DNA of 64,000 bases from Ruegeria arenilitoris. GTDB taxonomy: Bacteria; Pseudomonadota; Alphaproteobacteria; Rhodobacterales; Rhodobacteraceae. Within the stretch, counting starts at the first letter, position 1. Each line of letters begins with the position of its first letter. Below, piece by piece: positions 34,107 to 43,764 of the stretch. The notes under the pieces were generated by a model that worked only from the letters and a program-made list of their open reading frames with translations, searched no databases and had not been told where the DNA came from. A program made the position numbers and the translations under genes. The stretch is from assembly GCF_013030985.1 (NCBI RefSeq), contig NZ_WPYP01000014.1, positions 49,786-113,785 on the forward strand. The letters run 5' to 3'.

Positions 34107-36508
34107 CAGGTTCCTCCTTTTACCCTTTGGACGCCGTGCCAGATTTCCTCGGCTGTGGTGGGTGCATCCATTGCCGGATAGCCGTCGCCACAGGCGGCCA
34201 CCGCGTTGGACAGCGCCAGCCAAGCCGAGATACCCAGCATGAAGGGCGGCTCGCCCACCGCTTTTGAGCGATAGATCGTGTCCTCGCGGTTTTCGCCATC
34301 CCACAGTGCGACGTTGAAGATGTCGGGCCGGTCCGAACAGGCCGGAATCTTGTAGGTTGAGGGCGCGTGCGTGCGCAGGTTGCCCTTGCCGTCCCAGACC
34401 AGTTCCTCGGTCGTCAGCCAGCCTGCGCCTTGCACGTACCCGCCTTCGACCTGTCCGATATCCAGCGCCGGGTTCAGCGACGCGCCCGCGTCATGCAGGA
34501 TGTCGGTGCGCAGGATGCGGTTTTCGCCGGTCAGAGTGTCCACGGCGACCTCGGTGATCGAAGCACCATAGGCGAAGTAGAAGAATGGGCGGCCACGTCC
34601 GGCGATCCGGTCCCATTCGATTTTTGGCGTTTTATAGAAGCCGGTTGCTGACAGACTGATGCGCCCCTGATAGGCCAGTGCGGCGGCTTCGGCGAAGGTA
34701 TAGCGTTCTTCGCCGACCGAAACGTGACCGTCCGAGAAGGTGACTGTCGATGGATCGGCCTGATGCCTCTCGGCCAGATAATCGGCGATCCGGTCGCGGA
34801 TCGTGTCGCAGGCAGCTTTCACGGCCATGCCGTTGAGGTCACTGCCCGAGGATGCCGCCGTGGCCGAGGTGTTCGGCACTTTGGCGGTATCGGTGGCGGT
34901 GATCTTCACCATATCGAGCGGAATGCCAAAGCGCGACGCGGCGACCTGTGCAACCTTCTGGAATAGCCCCTGACCCATTTCCGTGCCGCCATGGTTCAGG
35001 TGGACCGAGCCATCCTGATACACATGCACCAACGCACCCGCCTGGTTGAGATGGGTCAGAGTGAAGGAAATCCCGAACTTGACCGGAGAGAAGGCGATGC
35101 CTTTCTTGATCACGCTGTTCTCGGCGTTCCATTTCTGGATCGCGGCCTTGCGCGCAACATAGTTGCTGGATTTCAGCAGCGCTTCGGTCAGCCCGTGCAG
35201 CTCAAAATCGCTGACCTCCATGCCATAGGGCGTGGTGTTGCCACCGGTGGGCAGAGGGCGCACCGGGGCGTCACCCATATCAACTGCACCACGGCTGGTC
35301 AGGTCTTCGTGCGGGTCAGGATGGCCCAGCGGTTTCTCTGTCGGCTCAACTTCGGCAACCTTGTGCGCCGGCTCATAGTAGTTACGACGGCGCAGTTCGA
35401 CCGGGTCCAGCCCCAATTCATAGGCTGCGTGATCCATCACCCGCTCGATCCCGACCATTCCCTGCGGGCCGCCAAACCCGCGATAGGCGGTGGCGGATTG
35501 GGTGTTGGTCTTCAACCGGTGGCTCTCGATCCGGGCGTTGGGCAGCAGGTAGGCGTTGTCCGAATGCAGCATTGCCCGGTCTGCCACGGGCAGGGACAGG
35601 TCCTGCGCCCAACCGCAGATGGCGTAGTGATGGAACGAGACGCCCTGAATATGGCCGTTCTCATCGAATCCGGCCTTGTACGCGATGCGAAATGCGTGGC
35701 GCTTGCCGGTGATGATCATGTCATCGTCGCGGTCATAGCGCATCTTGCAGGCCTTGCCGGTCGCACGCGCGGCCACTGCACAGGCAACGGCCAAAGCGTT
35801 GCCCTGACTTTCCTTGCCGCCAAAACCCCCGCCCATCCGGCGAGTTTCAACACGGACTGCGTGCATGGGGACGCCCAAAGCGTCCGCCACCTTGTGCTGA
35901 ATCTCGGTCGGGTGCTGGGTCGAGCTGTGCACCAGCATATCCGCGCCTTCATTCGGCACGGCCAGTGCAGCCTGACCTTCCAGATAGAAATGCTCTTGCC
36001 CGCCAAGTTCAAAAGACCCCTCGATCACATGGGCTGCGCCCGCAATCGCAGCATCCGCGTCACCCTTGGCATAGATGCGCGGGCCGTTCTCGAACCGGCT
36101 GTCGGCAGCCAGAGCCTCCTCGACGGTCAGAATGGGCGTTTCTTCGGCATAGTCGATTTTTCCCAAATGGGCGGCCTTACGGGCGGCCAGATGGCTGGTG
36201 GCGACAACCATAAAAACCGGCTGACCGATATAGTGGACGGTGCCATCGGACAGCAGGGGTTCATCATGGATCGAGGGCGAGACGTCGTTGGCGAATGGCA
36301 AATCCTTGGCCGTCATTACCATCACGACCCCATCGGCGGCTTTCACGGCCGACAGGTCCATCGCGTTGATCTTGCCTTTGGCAATCGGGCTCAGACCGAA
36401 GGCCAGATGCAAAGAGCCCTTGGGCGTCGGGATGTCATCCACATATCGCGCCGAACCGGACACATGCAGAGGCGCGGCGTCATGGGGGAGGGGTTTGGTT
36501 ACGCTCAT
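34106..36508 (-). CDS. xdhB: Xanthine dehydrogenase, molybdopterin-binding subunit
   Basis: 800 aa. The N-terminal half has the aldehyde-oxidase/XDH hammerhead domain (GSARYVDDIPTPKGSLHLAFG in parts). Moco-contacting segments include RRMGGGFGGKESQG, AYRGFGGPQGM, HLNHGGTEMGQGLFQKVAQ and the GEPPFMLG segment, whose Glu is the catalytic base. Forms a heterodimer with XdhA and oxidises hypoxanthine and xanthine to urate in the cytoplasm. Overlaps both neighbours by four or fewer bases. Confidence 0.93.
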   Translation of the reverse strand: MSVTKPLPHDAAPLHVSGSARYVDDIPTPKGSLHLAFGLSPIAKGKINAMDLSAVKAADGVVMVMTAKDLPFANDVSPSIHDEPLLSDGTVHYIGQPVFMVVATSHLAARKAAHLGKIDYAEETPILTVEEALAADSRFENGPRIYAKGDADAAIAGAAHVIEGSFELGGQEHFYLEGQAALAVPNEGADMLVHSSTQHPTEIQHKVADALGVPMHAVRVETRRMGGGFGGKESQGNALAVACAVAARATGKACKMRYDRDDDMIITGKRHAFRIAYKAGFDENGHIQGVSFHHYAICGWAQDLSLPVADRAMLHSDNAYLLPNARIESHRLKTNTQSATAYRGFGGPQGMVGIERVMDHAAYELGLDPVELRRRNYYEPAHKVAEVEPTEKPLGHPDPHEDLTSRGAVDMGDAPVRPLPTGGNTTPYGMEVSDFELHGLTEALLKSSNYVARKAAIQKWNAENSVIKKGIAFSPVKFGISFTLTHLNQAGALVHVYQDGSVHLNHGGTEMGQGLFQKVAQVAASRFGIPLDMVKITATDTAKVPNTSATAASSGSDLNGMAVKAACDTIRDRIADYLAERHQADPSTVTFSDGHVSVGEERYTFAEAAALAYQGRISLSATGFYKTPKIEWDRIAGRGRPFFYFAYGASITEVAVDTLTGENRILRTDILHDAGASLNPALDIGQVEGGYVQGAGWLTTEELVWDGKGNLRTHAPSTYKIPACSDRPDIFNVALWDGENREDTIYRSKAVGEPPFMLGISAWLALSNAVAACGDGYPAMDAPTTAEEIWHGVQRVKGGT

Positions 36509-37863
36509 GCCGACACCTCCAGCACATTGGTCAGTTCGCCCTGATCCTCGAGGAAGTACCGCTCAAGCATCGCCTTGGCGGTTTCCAGACGATAGGTGGC
36601 CGAGGCGCGCATGTCCGTCATCGGAGTAAAATCACTGTCGAAAGCTGGGATCGCGGCTTGAACGGTCTCACGCGTCCAGGGCTTGCCGGTCAATGCGGCT
36701 TCGACGTTAGAAGCGCGCTTTGGAATGCCAGCCATGCCGCCGAACGCAATACGCGCATCAGCAACAACGCCGTCTGTTACTGTGATATTGAAACACCCGC
36801 ACACGGCTGAGATATCCTGATCGAACCGTTTGCTGAGTTTGTATGCCTTGAGCCGGTCCGCCTGGCGGGGGAAGCTGACGGCCTCAACAAATTCGCCCGG
36901 CGCGCGGTCTTGCTTTCCGTAATCGAGGAAGAACTCCTCCAATGGGAGAGACCGGCGCACATCACCCTTGCGCAGATGCAAGGTGGCGTCCAATGCGATC
37001 AGGGCGGGCGGGTTGTCTCCGATGGGGGAGCCATTGGCAATGTTGCCGCCCACAGTCGCCGCGTGGCGGACCTGAACACTGGCATAGCGGCGGATCATTT
37101 CGGCGTAAGAGGGGTGCAGATCTGCCAGCGCCTCGCCCATGCGGTTCATATCGACCATGGCACCGAAGCGGGCTTCGTCCTTAGTGATCGTGATCTGTTT
37201 CAGGTCTTCGCAGCGGTTGAGGAAGATCACCGGGTCCAGATCCCGCAATTGCTTGGTGACCCAAAGACCCACATCGGTTGCACCGGCGACCAGAGTGGCA
37301 TCCGGGTTCTTGGCATATACCTTCGCCAATTCGTCCGACGAGCCGGGCAACATCGGCGATGCCTGCGCAGTGACCGGTTTGTCTTTGACCCAGACAGGAA
37401 CGGGCTGATCCTCAGCAGCCTGAGCTGCGCGGATGATCGGGGCATATCCTGTGCAGCGGCACAGGTTGCCGGCAAGCTGGGTGTCGTGATCCGTCGCGCC
37501 ATTTGCGTGACTGGCCACCATCGACATGACAAAACCGGGCGTGCAGAAGCCGCATTGTGACCCATGCAGATCGATCATGGCCTGCTGCACCGGATGCGCC
37601 TCGCCATTCGGGCCGCTGGCCCCTTCGACCGTGCGGACCGCTTTGCCATGCAATTGCGGCAGGAACAGGATGCACGAGTTCAGCGCCTTGGCGCCGCCCT
37701 CATCCGTCACCATGACGGTGCAAGCCCCGCAATCGCCCTCGTTGCAGCCTTCCTTGGTGCCAGTCAGGCCGCGATCCTCGCGCAGCCAATCCAGCAGGGT
37801 CGCTGTCGGATCGACATCCGCCAGCTCCACTGTCTCTCCGTTCAGAAGAAACGTGATTTTCAT
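36505..37863 (-). CDS. xdhA: Xanthine dehydrogenase, FeS/FAD subunit
   Basis: 452 aa. The plant-type 2Fe-2S cluster is in GCNEGDCGACTVMV plus a later Cys (NSCILFLP), and the second cluster is in GSQCGFCTPGFVMSM and NLCRCTGYAPI. An FAD domain with SVQVRHAATVGGNIANGSPIGD (in parts) fills the C-terminal half. Start ATG 37863 (MKITFLLNGE) begins the conserved domain; the frame is open 35 codons further without family similarity. First gene of the purine operon. Confidence 0.93.
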   Translation of the reverse strand: MKITFLLNGETVELADVDPTATLLDWLREDRGLTGTKEGCNEGDCGACTVMVTDEGGAKALNSCILFLPQLHGKAVRTVEGASGPNGEAHPVQQAMIDLHGSQCGFCTPGFVMSMVASHANGATDHDTQLAGNLCRCTGYAPIIRAAQAAEDQPVPVWVKDKPVTAQASPMLPGSSDELAKVYAKNPDATLVAGATDVGLWVTKQLRDLDPVIFLNRCEDLKQITITKDEARFGAMVDMNRMGEALADLHPSYAEMIRRYASVQVRHAATVGGNIANGSPIGDNPPALIALDATLHLRKGDVRRSLPLEEFFLDYGKQDRAPGEFVEAVSFPRQADRLKAYKLSKRFDQDISAVCGCFNITVTDGVVADARIAFGGMAGIPKRASNVEAALTGKPWTRETVQAAIPAFDSDFTPMTDMRASATYRLETAKAMLERYFLEDQGELTNVLEVSA

Positions 37864-38207
37864 TCGAGAAACCCGTCGCCTTACCCGGTTGCGCCCTTGG
37901 GTGCCCTCCTTCGATGCGACGTAGAAAGAGTGGCGGGCAGATAGCTTGCCATCAGATGTTAGAAACACGGCAGGTTCTCTGGCAAGAAAAACTGCCTATA
38001 TTATGCACCATTAGACTGGCACAGCTTGTGAATGTCGCGTTTGTGTAAAAGGCAGTCGCTTGTAAAGAAAGCACTTTTTGCTGGCGGCGCCCAGTCAATC
38101 CCGAAGCACCTTCTGAAAAAGCCGAATAATCCGCACCGATTTTTTAGGCATTCCAAAGCGTCGGTTCCCGCTTTTGCCGGGCCGCTGGCTGGGATAGCGT
38201 AGGCGGC
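37864..38207. other. Divergent promoter region of xdh operon and dnaE
   Basis: 344 bp between the divergent xdhA and dnaE genes. No purine-riboswitch-like structure or clear operator palindrome could be recognised. Promoters for both genes must lie here. Confidence 0.5.
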
Positions 38208-41200
38208 ATGAGCAGTACTCCTCGATTCATTCACCTCCGCGTTCACACCGAATATTCCCTGCTGGAAGGCGCCGTGCGGCTGAAAAAGCTGCCCGCTCTC
38301 TGCGAGAAATTGGAGATGCCCGCCGTCGCCGTCACCGACACGAACAGCATGTTCTCGGCTTTGGAATTCTCGGTCACCGCCAGCGGGGCCGGGGTGCAGC
38401 CGATCATGGGCTGTCAGGTTGATCTGACCTATCTGCAGGCACAGCCCGGCGAGAAACCCAAAGCGCCCGCGCCACTTGTGCTGCTGGCGCAGTCCGAGGT
38501 TGGGTATGAGAACCTGATGAAGCTCAGCTCGTGCCTCTATGTGGACAAGGGCGGGCAACTGCCACAGGTTACAGTGGAGGAGTTGGCCGACCGGTCCGAT
38601 GGCCTGATATGCCTGACCGGCGGGCCGGATGGGCCGGTTGGAATGCTGCTACAACAGGGTCAGCGCCCGGCGGCCGAGGCTTTGGTGGATCGGCTGGCGG
38701 CGATGTTCCCGGATCGCCTTTACATCGAACTTCAGCGCCATCCGGGTGAAGACGGCCAACCCGAGGCCGAACGTCTGACCGAACGCGGCCATGTCGAGAT
38801 GGCCTATGCCAAGAACCTGCCGCTGGTTGCTACCAACGACGTATACTTCCCCACGACGGATATGTACGAGGCGCATGACGCGCTGATCTGTATCGCCGAG
38901 GGGGCCTATGTCGATCAGCAGGAGGGCCGCCGCCGCCTGACCGCGCAGCACTATTTCAAGTCGCAGCAAGAGATGGCGACGCTGTTCGCCGATCTGCCCG
39001 AAGCGATCGAGAACACGGTCGAGATCGCCAAACGCTGCGCTTTCATGGCCTATCGGCGTGATCCGATCCTGCCGAAATTCGCGGATGACGAGGTCGCCGA
39101 ACTGCGCCGCATCGCCAACGAAGGCCTGCAGAAACGTCTGGCCGTGATCCCGCATGCGGTGACGCCGGAAGAGTATCAGGAACGGTTGGATTTTGAGCTC
39201 GACATCATCGAAGGCATGGGGTTCCCCGGGTACTTTCTGATCGTTGCCGACTTTATCCAATGGGCCAAGGATGAGGATATCCCGGTAGGACCAGGGCGGG
39301 GTTCGGGTGCGGGCTCGCTGGTGGCCTATGCCCTGACGATCACTGACCTTGACCCGCTGCGCTATTCGCTTCTGTTCGAACGCTTCCTGAACCCGGAACG
39401 GGTCTCGATGCCCGACTTCGATATCGACTTCTGCATGGATCGTCGCGAAGAGGTGATCCGTTACGTGCAGCAGAAATACGGGCGCGACAAGGTGGGGCAA
39501 ATCATCACCTTTGGTGCGTTGCTGTCGAAGGCCGCCGTGCGCGACATCGGGCGGGTGCTGCAAATGCCCTATGGGCAGGTGGACCGCCTGTCCAAGATGA
39601 TCCCGGTCGAAGGGGTCAAACCCGTCTCTATCGAAAAGGCGCTGAAAGACGAGCCGCGCCTGCGCGAAGAGGCGCGGAATGAAGAGGTTGTTGACCGCCT
39701 GCTCACCTACGGCCAGCAGGTCGAAGGGCTGCTTCGGAACGCCTCGACCCACGCGGCGGGGGTGGTGATCGGCGACCGGCCATTGGATGCGTTGGTGCCT
39801 CTGTATCAGGACCCGCGGTCCGACATGCCCGCAACCCAGTTCAATATGAAATGGGTCGAACAGGCCGGGTTGGTGAAGTTCGACTTTCTGGGTCTGAAGA
39901 CGCTAACGGTGATCCAGAACGCGATGGATATCATCTTCAAGTCTGGGCGGCCCTTGCATGTGGCAGCGGACGGAACCGAGCTTTATGAACCCGCCGACGG
40001 GGCCGAGAACCAGATCAACGCCATCCCGCTGGATGACGAGGCGACGTACAAGCTTTATTCGGCGGCCAAGACTGTGGCGGTGTTCCAGGTGGAATCCTCG
40101 GGCATGATGGACGCGCTCAAGCGGATGAAGCCCACCTGTATCGAGGACATCGTGGCCCTTGTGGCACTGTACCGTCCGGGCCCGATGGAAAACATCCCAA
40201 CTTATTGCGAGGTCAAGAACGGCCAGCGCGAGATCACCTCGGTTCACCCGCTGATCGACCATATTCTTGAGGAAACGCAGGGTATCATCGTTTACCAGGA
40301 ACAGGTGATGCAGATCGCTCAGGTGATGGCCGGGTACTCGTTGGGTGGGGCCGACCTGTTGCGCCGGGCGATGGGTAAAAAGATCAAAGAGGCAATGGAC
40401 GCCGAGCGCCCGAAATTCGAAAAGGGCGCGGGTGAAAATGGCGTGGATGCCAAGAAGGCCAGCGAAGTCTTCGACCTGTTGGAGAAGTTCGCCAATTACG
40501 GCTTCAACAAATCCCACGCCGCCGCGTATGCGGTGGTCAGCTATCAGACCGGCTGGCTGAAGGCGAACCATCCGGTCGAGTTCATGGCAGGTGTCATGAA
40601 CTGCGATATCCACCTGACCGACAAGCTGGCAGTGTACTTCGAAGAAGTCCGCAAGGGGCTGGAACTGCCCTATGTGCCGCCTTGCGTGAACCGTTCATTG
40701 GCCACGTTCGACGTGGTGAATGGAGAACTGGTCTATGCGCTGGGCGCGTTGAAAAACGTCGGCGTCGAGGCAATGAACCTTGTGGTTGAAGGGCGCGGCG
40801 ACAAGCCGTTCGTCAACCTGTTCGACTTTGCCCGCCGGGTCGATCTGAAGAAAGTTGGCAAACGCCCGTTGGAAATGCTGGCGCGCGCCGGGGCGTTCGA
40901 TCAACTCGACAAGAACCGTCGCCGCGTATTCGAAAGCCTTGATCCTCTGGTGCAGTATTCGGCCGCGATTCACGATCAGAAGAACTCGAACCAGGTGTCG
41001 CTGTTTGGTGAGGCGGGGGACGACCTGCCCGAACCGCGCCTGTCGCCCACGCCCGACTGGCTGCCCGCTGAACGTCTGAGTGAAGAGTTCAAGGCGATCG
41101 GATTCTACCTCTCGGGTCACCCGCTGGACGACTATATGCCCGCGCTGAAACGCAAGCAGGTGCTGACACTGGATGAAGTGACCGAAAAGGCGCGGTCGGG

Positions 41201-41708
41201 TCCGTTTATCGCCAAGATGGCCGGCGTCGTGGCTGGGCGGCAGGAGCGGAAATCCGCACGCGGCAACCGGTTCGCCTTTGCCCAGCTTTCAGACCCGACG
41301 GGGGCCTACGAGGTCACCCTGTTCTCGGAAACGCTGGAGAAATCGCGCGAGTTTCTGGAAACCGGCGCGCAGGTGGTGCTAACCGCCGAGGCAACCATGG
41401 AATCCGATCAACTGAAACTGCTGGGCCGCTCGGTCGGGCCGGTGGATACCGTTGTGGCCGAGGCTGGCGCGACCGGGCTGCGGATATTCGTTGACGAACC
41501 GGGCGTGTTGGCGACCGTCGCGAAGGTGCTTGAGGACGCAGCCGGTGCAGCCAAGCGGGCCTCAAAAGGGCCGATCCATGTCTGCCTGATGGATCCGGGT
41601 CTGCCGGGCGATGTCGAGATGGATCTGGGGCAGGACTTCCCGATCAATCCGCAGATCAAGGGCGCGATCAAGTCGCTGGACGGCGTCACCGATGTCGAGG
41701 AAATCTGA
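38208..41708 (+). CDS. dnaE: DNA polymerase III subunit alpha
   Basis: 1166 aa, full length. The PHP domain begins FIHLRVHTEYSLLEGAV. The polymerase palm carries the catalytic aspartates D403 and D405 in PDFDIDFCMDRR, and GPGRGSGAGSLVAYAL and the fingers motif QGIIVYQEQVMQIAQ are intact. A beta-clamp-binding motif QVSLFGE occurs at about residue 929, followed by an OB-fold. This matches replicative DnaE1 rather than the mutagenic ImuC (DnaE2); no imuA/imuB genes are nearby. Confidence 0.95.
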   Translation: MSSTPRFIHLRVHTEYSLLEGAVRLKKLPALCEKLEMPAVAVTDTNSMFSALEFSVTASGAGVQPIMGCQVDLTYLQAQPGEKPKAPAPLVLLAQSEVGYENLMKLSSCLYVDKGGQLPQVTVEELADRSDGLICLTGGPDGPVGMLLQQGQRPAAEALVDRLAAMFPDRLYIELQRHPGEDGQPEAERLTERGHVEMAYAKNLPLVATNDVYFPTTDMYEAHDALICIAEGAYVDQQEGRRRLTAQHYFKSQQEMATLFADLPEAIENTVEIAKRCAFMAYRRDPILPKFADDEVAELRRIANEGLQKRLAVIPHAVTPEEYQERLDFELDIIEGMGFPGYFLIVADFIQWAKDEDIPVGPGRGSGAGSLVAYALTITDLDPLRYSLLFERFLNPERVSMPDFDIDFCMDRREEVIRYVQQKYGRDKVGQIITFGALLSKAAVRDIGRVLQMPYGQVDRLSKMIPVEGVKPVSIEKALKDEPRLREEARNEEVVDRLLTYGQQVEGLLRNASTHAAGVVIGDRPLDALVPLYQDPRSDMPATQFNMKWVEQAGLVKFDFLGLKTLTVIQNAMDIIFKSGRPLHVAADGTELYEPADGAENQINAIPLDDEATYKLYSAAKTVAVFQVESSGMMDALKRMKPTCIEDIVALVALYRPGPMENIPTYCEVKNGQREITSVHPLIDHILEETQGIIVYQEQVMQIAQVMAGYSLGGADLLRRAMGKKIKEAMDAERPKFEKGAGENGVDAKKASEVFDLLEKFANYGFNKSHAAAYAVVSYQTGWLKANHPVEFMAGVMNCDIHLTDKLAVYFEEVRKGLELPYVPPCVNRSLATFDVVNGELVYALGALKNVGVEAMNLVVEGRGDKPFVNLFDFARRVDLKKVGKRPLEMLARAGAFDQLDKNRRRVFESLDPLVQYSAAIHDQKNSNQVSLFGEAGDDLPEPRLSPTPDWLPAERLSEEFKAIGFYLSGHPLDDYMPALKRKQVLTLDEVTEKARSGPFIAKMAGVVAGRQERKSARGNRFAFAQLSDPTGAYEVTLFSETLEKSREFLETGAQVVLTAEATMESDQLKLLGRSVGPVDTVVAEAGATGLRIFVDEPGVLATVAKVLEDAAGAAKRASKGPIHVCLMDPGLPGDVEMDLGQDFPINPQIKGAIKSLDGVTDVEEI

Positions 41709-41793
41709 GCCAGCCATTTGTTGCCACAATGTTTTCGCGCGGCTAGGCTGTGATCATTACCTCATTTGCGGCGTGTCACGGGAGGGCACCGGT

Positions 41794-42018
41794 ATGGCAA
41801 TTTCTAACTTAGGATTGAAAACTCTGACCTTTGCAACAGCAGTGTCGCTGGCCTTGGTCTCAGCATCTGCCGGTTTGGCCGATGACAAGGATGACAAAAA
41901 GAAAAAGACGATCGAAGGCGCGCTGATCGGCGCGGGTGTCGGGGCACTTGTCGGTGACGGCAAGGGGGCAGCAATTGGTGGCGTGGCTGGCGCCATTATT
42001 GGACATAACTGGAAGTGA
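41794..42018 (+). CDS. Small secreted glycine-zipper protein
   Basis: 74 aa. Signal peptide (FATAVSLALVSASAGLAD) followed by a very charged DDKDDKKKK linker and a glycine-zipper hairpin (GALIGAGVGALVGDGKG, AIGGVAGAIIGH). Such domains insert in the envelope as two short helices. GGGAGGG precedes ATG 41794 by seven bases. The stop overlaps the next gene as TGATG. Confidence 0.7.
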   Translation: MAISNLGLKTLTFATAVSLALVSASAGLADDKDDKKKKTIEGALIGAGVGALVGDGKGAAIGGVAGAIIGHNWK

Positions 42019-42392
42019 TGGCGATGCAGTTTACTAGATTCAAAATTTCCGCCTGTGCAGCAGCCCTGTTGGCTCCGTGTGTGGCGACGGCTGATGACGC
42101 TGCTGAACAGATGGTACAGGACGCCTTGCCAGTGATGCACTATACTTGCGCCTCGATTGCTGAAGAGGCGGATGGTGACGAAGCCTTTGTTGTCGCTGTT
42201 GTTGAAAAGATGACGGCCCTATCGCTCTACAATCGTCAGATCAATATCGAAGATCATGCGACCACTGAGGAGGAAAAGGCGCAACTGCGTGAAGCATTCA
42301 TAGCTGCGCTGTCGGAAGGATGCGCCGCGGATAAGCATGCCCTCTTGGGCGGTGTGGTCGACAATGCGGTGAAAACGACGCTGGGGTTTTGA
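42018..42392 (+). CDS. Small secreted protein of unknown function
   Basis: 124 aa with a signal peptide (FKISACAAALLAPCVATAD). The mature part is acidic and helical, with Cys in MHYTCASIAE and SEGCAADKH that could form a disulfide. Start ATG 42018 overlaps the stop of the glycine-zipper gene; an ATG two codons later is possible. Probably works with the upstream gene in the envelope. Confidence 0.6.
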   Translation: MAMQFTRFKISACAAALLAPCVATADDAAEQMVQDALPVMHYTCASIAEEADGDEAFVVAVVEKMTALSLYNRQINIEDHATTEEEKAQLREAFIAALSEGCAADKHALLGGVVDNAVKTTLGF

Positions 42393-42519
42393 TCTAGGGA
42401 TGTCTTGATTCTTCTAATGTGCGGTTCGAGTAATCTCGGTTGCGCACTGGCAGGCCTTATTCTGGACAACATTCTAAACGATAAACTGCTTTAATAACTG
42501 ATACTTAAGTGTGCAAAGC

Positions 42520-43425
42520 ATGTTTCGACTGATTTACCGCCAACGCCGCCGGTTGCTGTTTGGCACCTTCTTTTTGATGATGACTGTTGCTGCTCAGGAG
42601 TGGGGACAAATTGACGAACTGTTTGTCGATATGGTGACGGCTTCGGGACAGTTTATCACATGGCTGGCACTTGGCCTGACCATTCTATTGGTCAGTGTTA
42701 TTGTTTTTTCTGGATTGGCGCTGTTTGTTTTGGTCTTCCGTCGTGCGCGAATGATGGTTGAAATGATAACATTCTGGGGTTTTCTCAATGTTACGCTTAA
42801 ACCCGCAGAGCGTTTGTCAGAACAATTCCACCTTTCTGACGTCTTTACGGCACTCATAACCCTTGCATTTCTGCTAACTTTTGTTTCGATCGTTTACGGC
42901 ACGGTGCTTGACGGGTTTCGTTTTGGTCTGGATTGGAAATCCAAGCGTCGCGTACGCGTCCGGCGACCGATTGAAGAGGTCTGGCCTGCCTTTGCGCTTG
43001 CCGAGTGCGGTCCCGAGTCGAATTGGGAGCAGATATTGCATGACGCCCAGCCGGTCCCTGATGAGCCGGACAGTTTCGATATCTCATACTTGATGGGGCC
43101 GTCCACTTTTCAACAACAGCGTCATACCGTGATGGAATGCGAGGCGCCGAACCATTACCGCTATCGCTTTTCAGGCAACATAAGCATTAAAAACCGGCGT
43201 CTGACGGATGGTGAGTTCGATGTGACACTGGAACCGGATGGTAAAGGGGTCACCTTTGTTACCGCATCACAGCACAACAAGGCTATGCTGCCACGTATGG
43301 CGCTGGCCCTCTGGTTCGATGATCAACTTGGCGATGCTCTGGACGGGTTTGCAGCCCGTGCGCGTGGCAAAATGGACTGGTCAATGACCGGTTTGGAACA
43401 TCGAAAAACCCTTAGCCTGACGTGA
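42520..43425 (+). CDS. Membrane protein with C-terminal SRPBCC-like domain
   Basis: 301 aa. About three transmembrane helices (residues 10-26, 47-72, 108-130; for example LALGLTILLVSVIVFSGLALF in part) are followed by a cytoplasmic domain from about residue 145. Its VRVRRPIEEVWPAFAL start, HYRYRFSGNISIKNRR and GVTFVTASQH strands resemble the START/SRPBCC (polyketide-cyclase-like) fold. GTG 42511 is an alternative start. Ligand unknown. Confidence 0.6.
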   Translation: MFRLIYRQRRRLLFGTFFLMMTVAAQEWGQIDELFVDMVTASGQFITWLALGLTILLVSVIVFSGLALFVLVFRRARMMVEMITFWGFLNVTLKPAERLSEQFHLSDVFTALITLAFLLTFVSIVYGTVLDGFRFGLDWKSKRRVRVRRPIEEVWPAFALAECGPESNWEQILHDAQPVPDEPDSFDISYLMGPSTFQQQRHTVMECEAPNHYRYRFSGNISIKNRRLTDGEFDVTLEPDGKGVTFVTASQHNKAMLPRMALALWFDDQLGDALDGFAARARGKMDWSMTGLEHRKTLSLT

Positions 43426-43439
43426 CAGGCTGATGTTGT

Positions 43440-43634
43440 TCAATAGTGCGGCGGGCGTTCGTCGCCAAGCACAACCCCGCCGGACCCTTCTTGCGCCCGT
43501 TCGCCTTCGCGTCGCATCAGCATCTCGACCCGGCGGGTCAGGCGGTCGATCTCGTCCTGTTGCTGGGTGACGATTGCGTTCAGGTCTTCGACCGTGCGGG
43601 TCAGATGGGCGATCTGTTCTTCCAGATGCTGCAT
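43440..43634 (-). CDS. slyX: SlyX family protein
   Basis: 64 aa. MQHLEEQIAHLTRTVEDLNAIV (shown in part), then QQQDEIDRLTRRVEML, is the SlyX coiled coil, ending PPHY as the family does. AGGAG lies 6 bases upstream of ATG 43634; the open frame continues upstream but without family similarity. Function in bacteria is poorly defined. Convergent with the SRPBCC gene and divergent from hisS. Confidence 0.88.
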   Translation of the reverse strand: MQHLEEQIAHLTRTVEDLNAIVTQQQDEIDRLTRRVEMLMRREGERAQEGSGGVVLGDERPPHY

Positions 43635-43764
43635 GGGGAACTCCTGTATCTTGCGAAGGTCATAGCGACCCTGTGACGCCGTGGCCAGCGAAAGCGCGCC
43701 TTGCCCCGATGCGGGCCATGGGATAGACCGCGCGCGGAACATGAAAATCCCAAGGACGCCCCAA

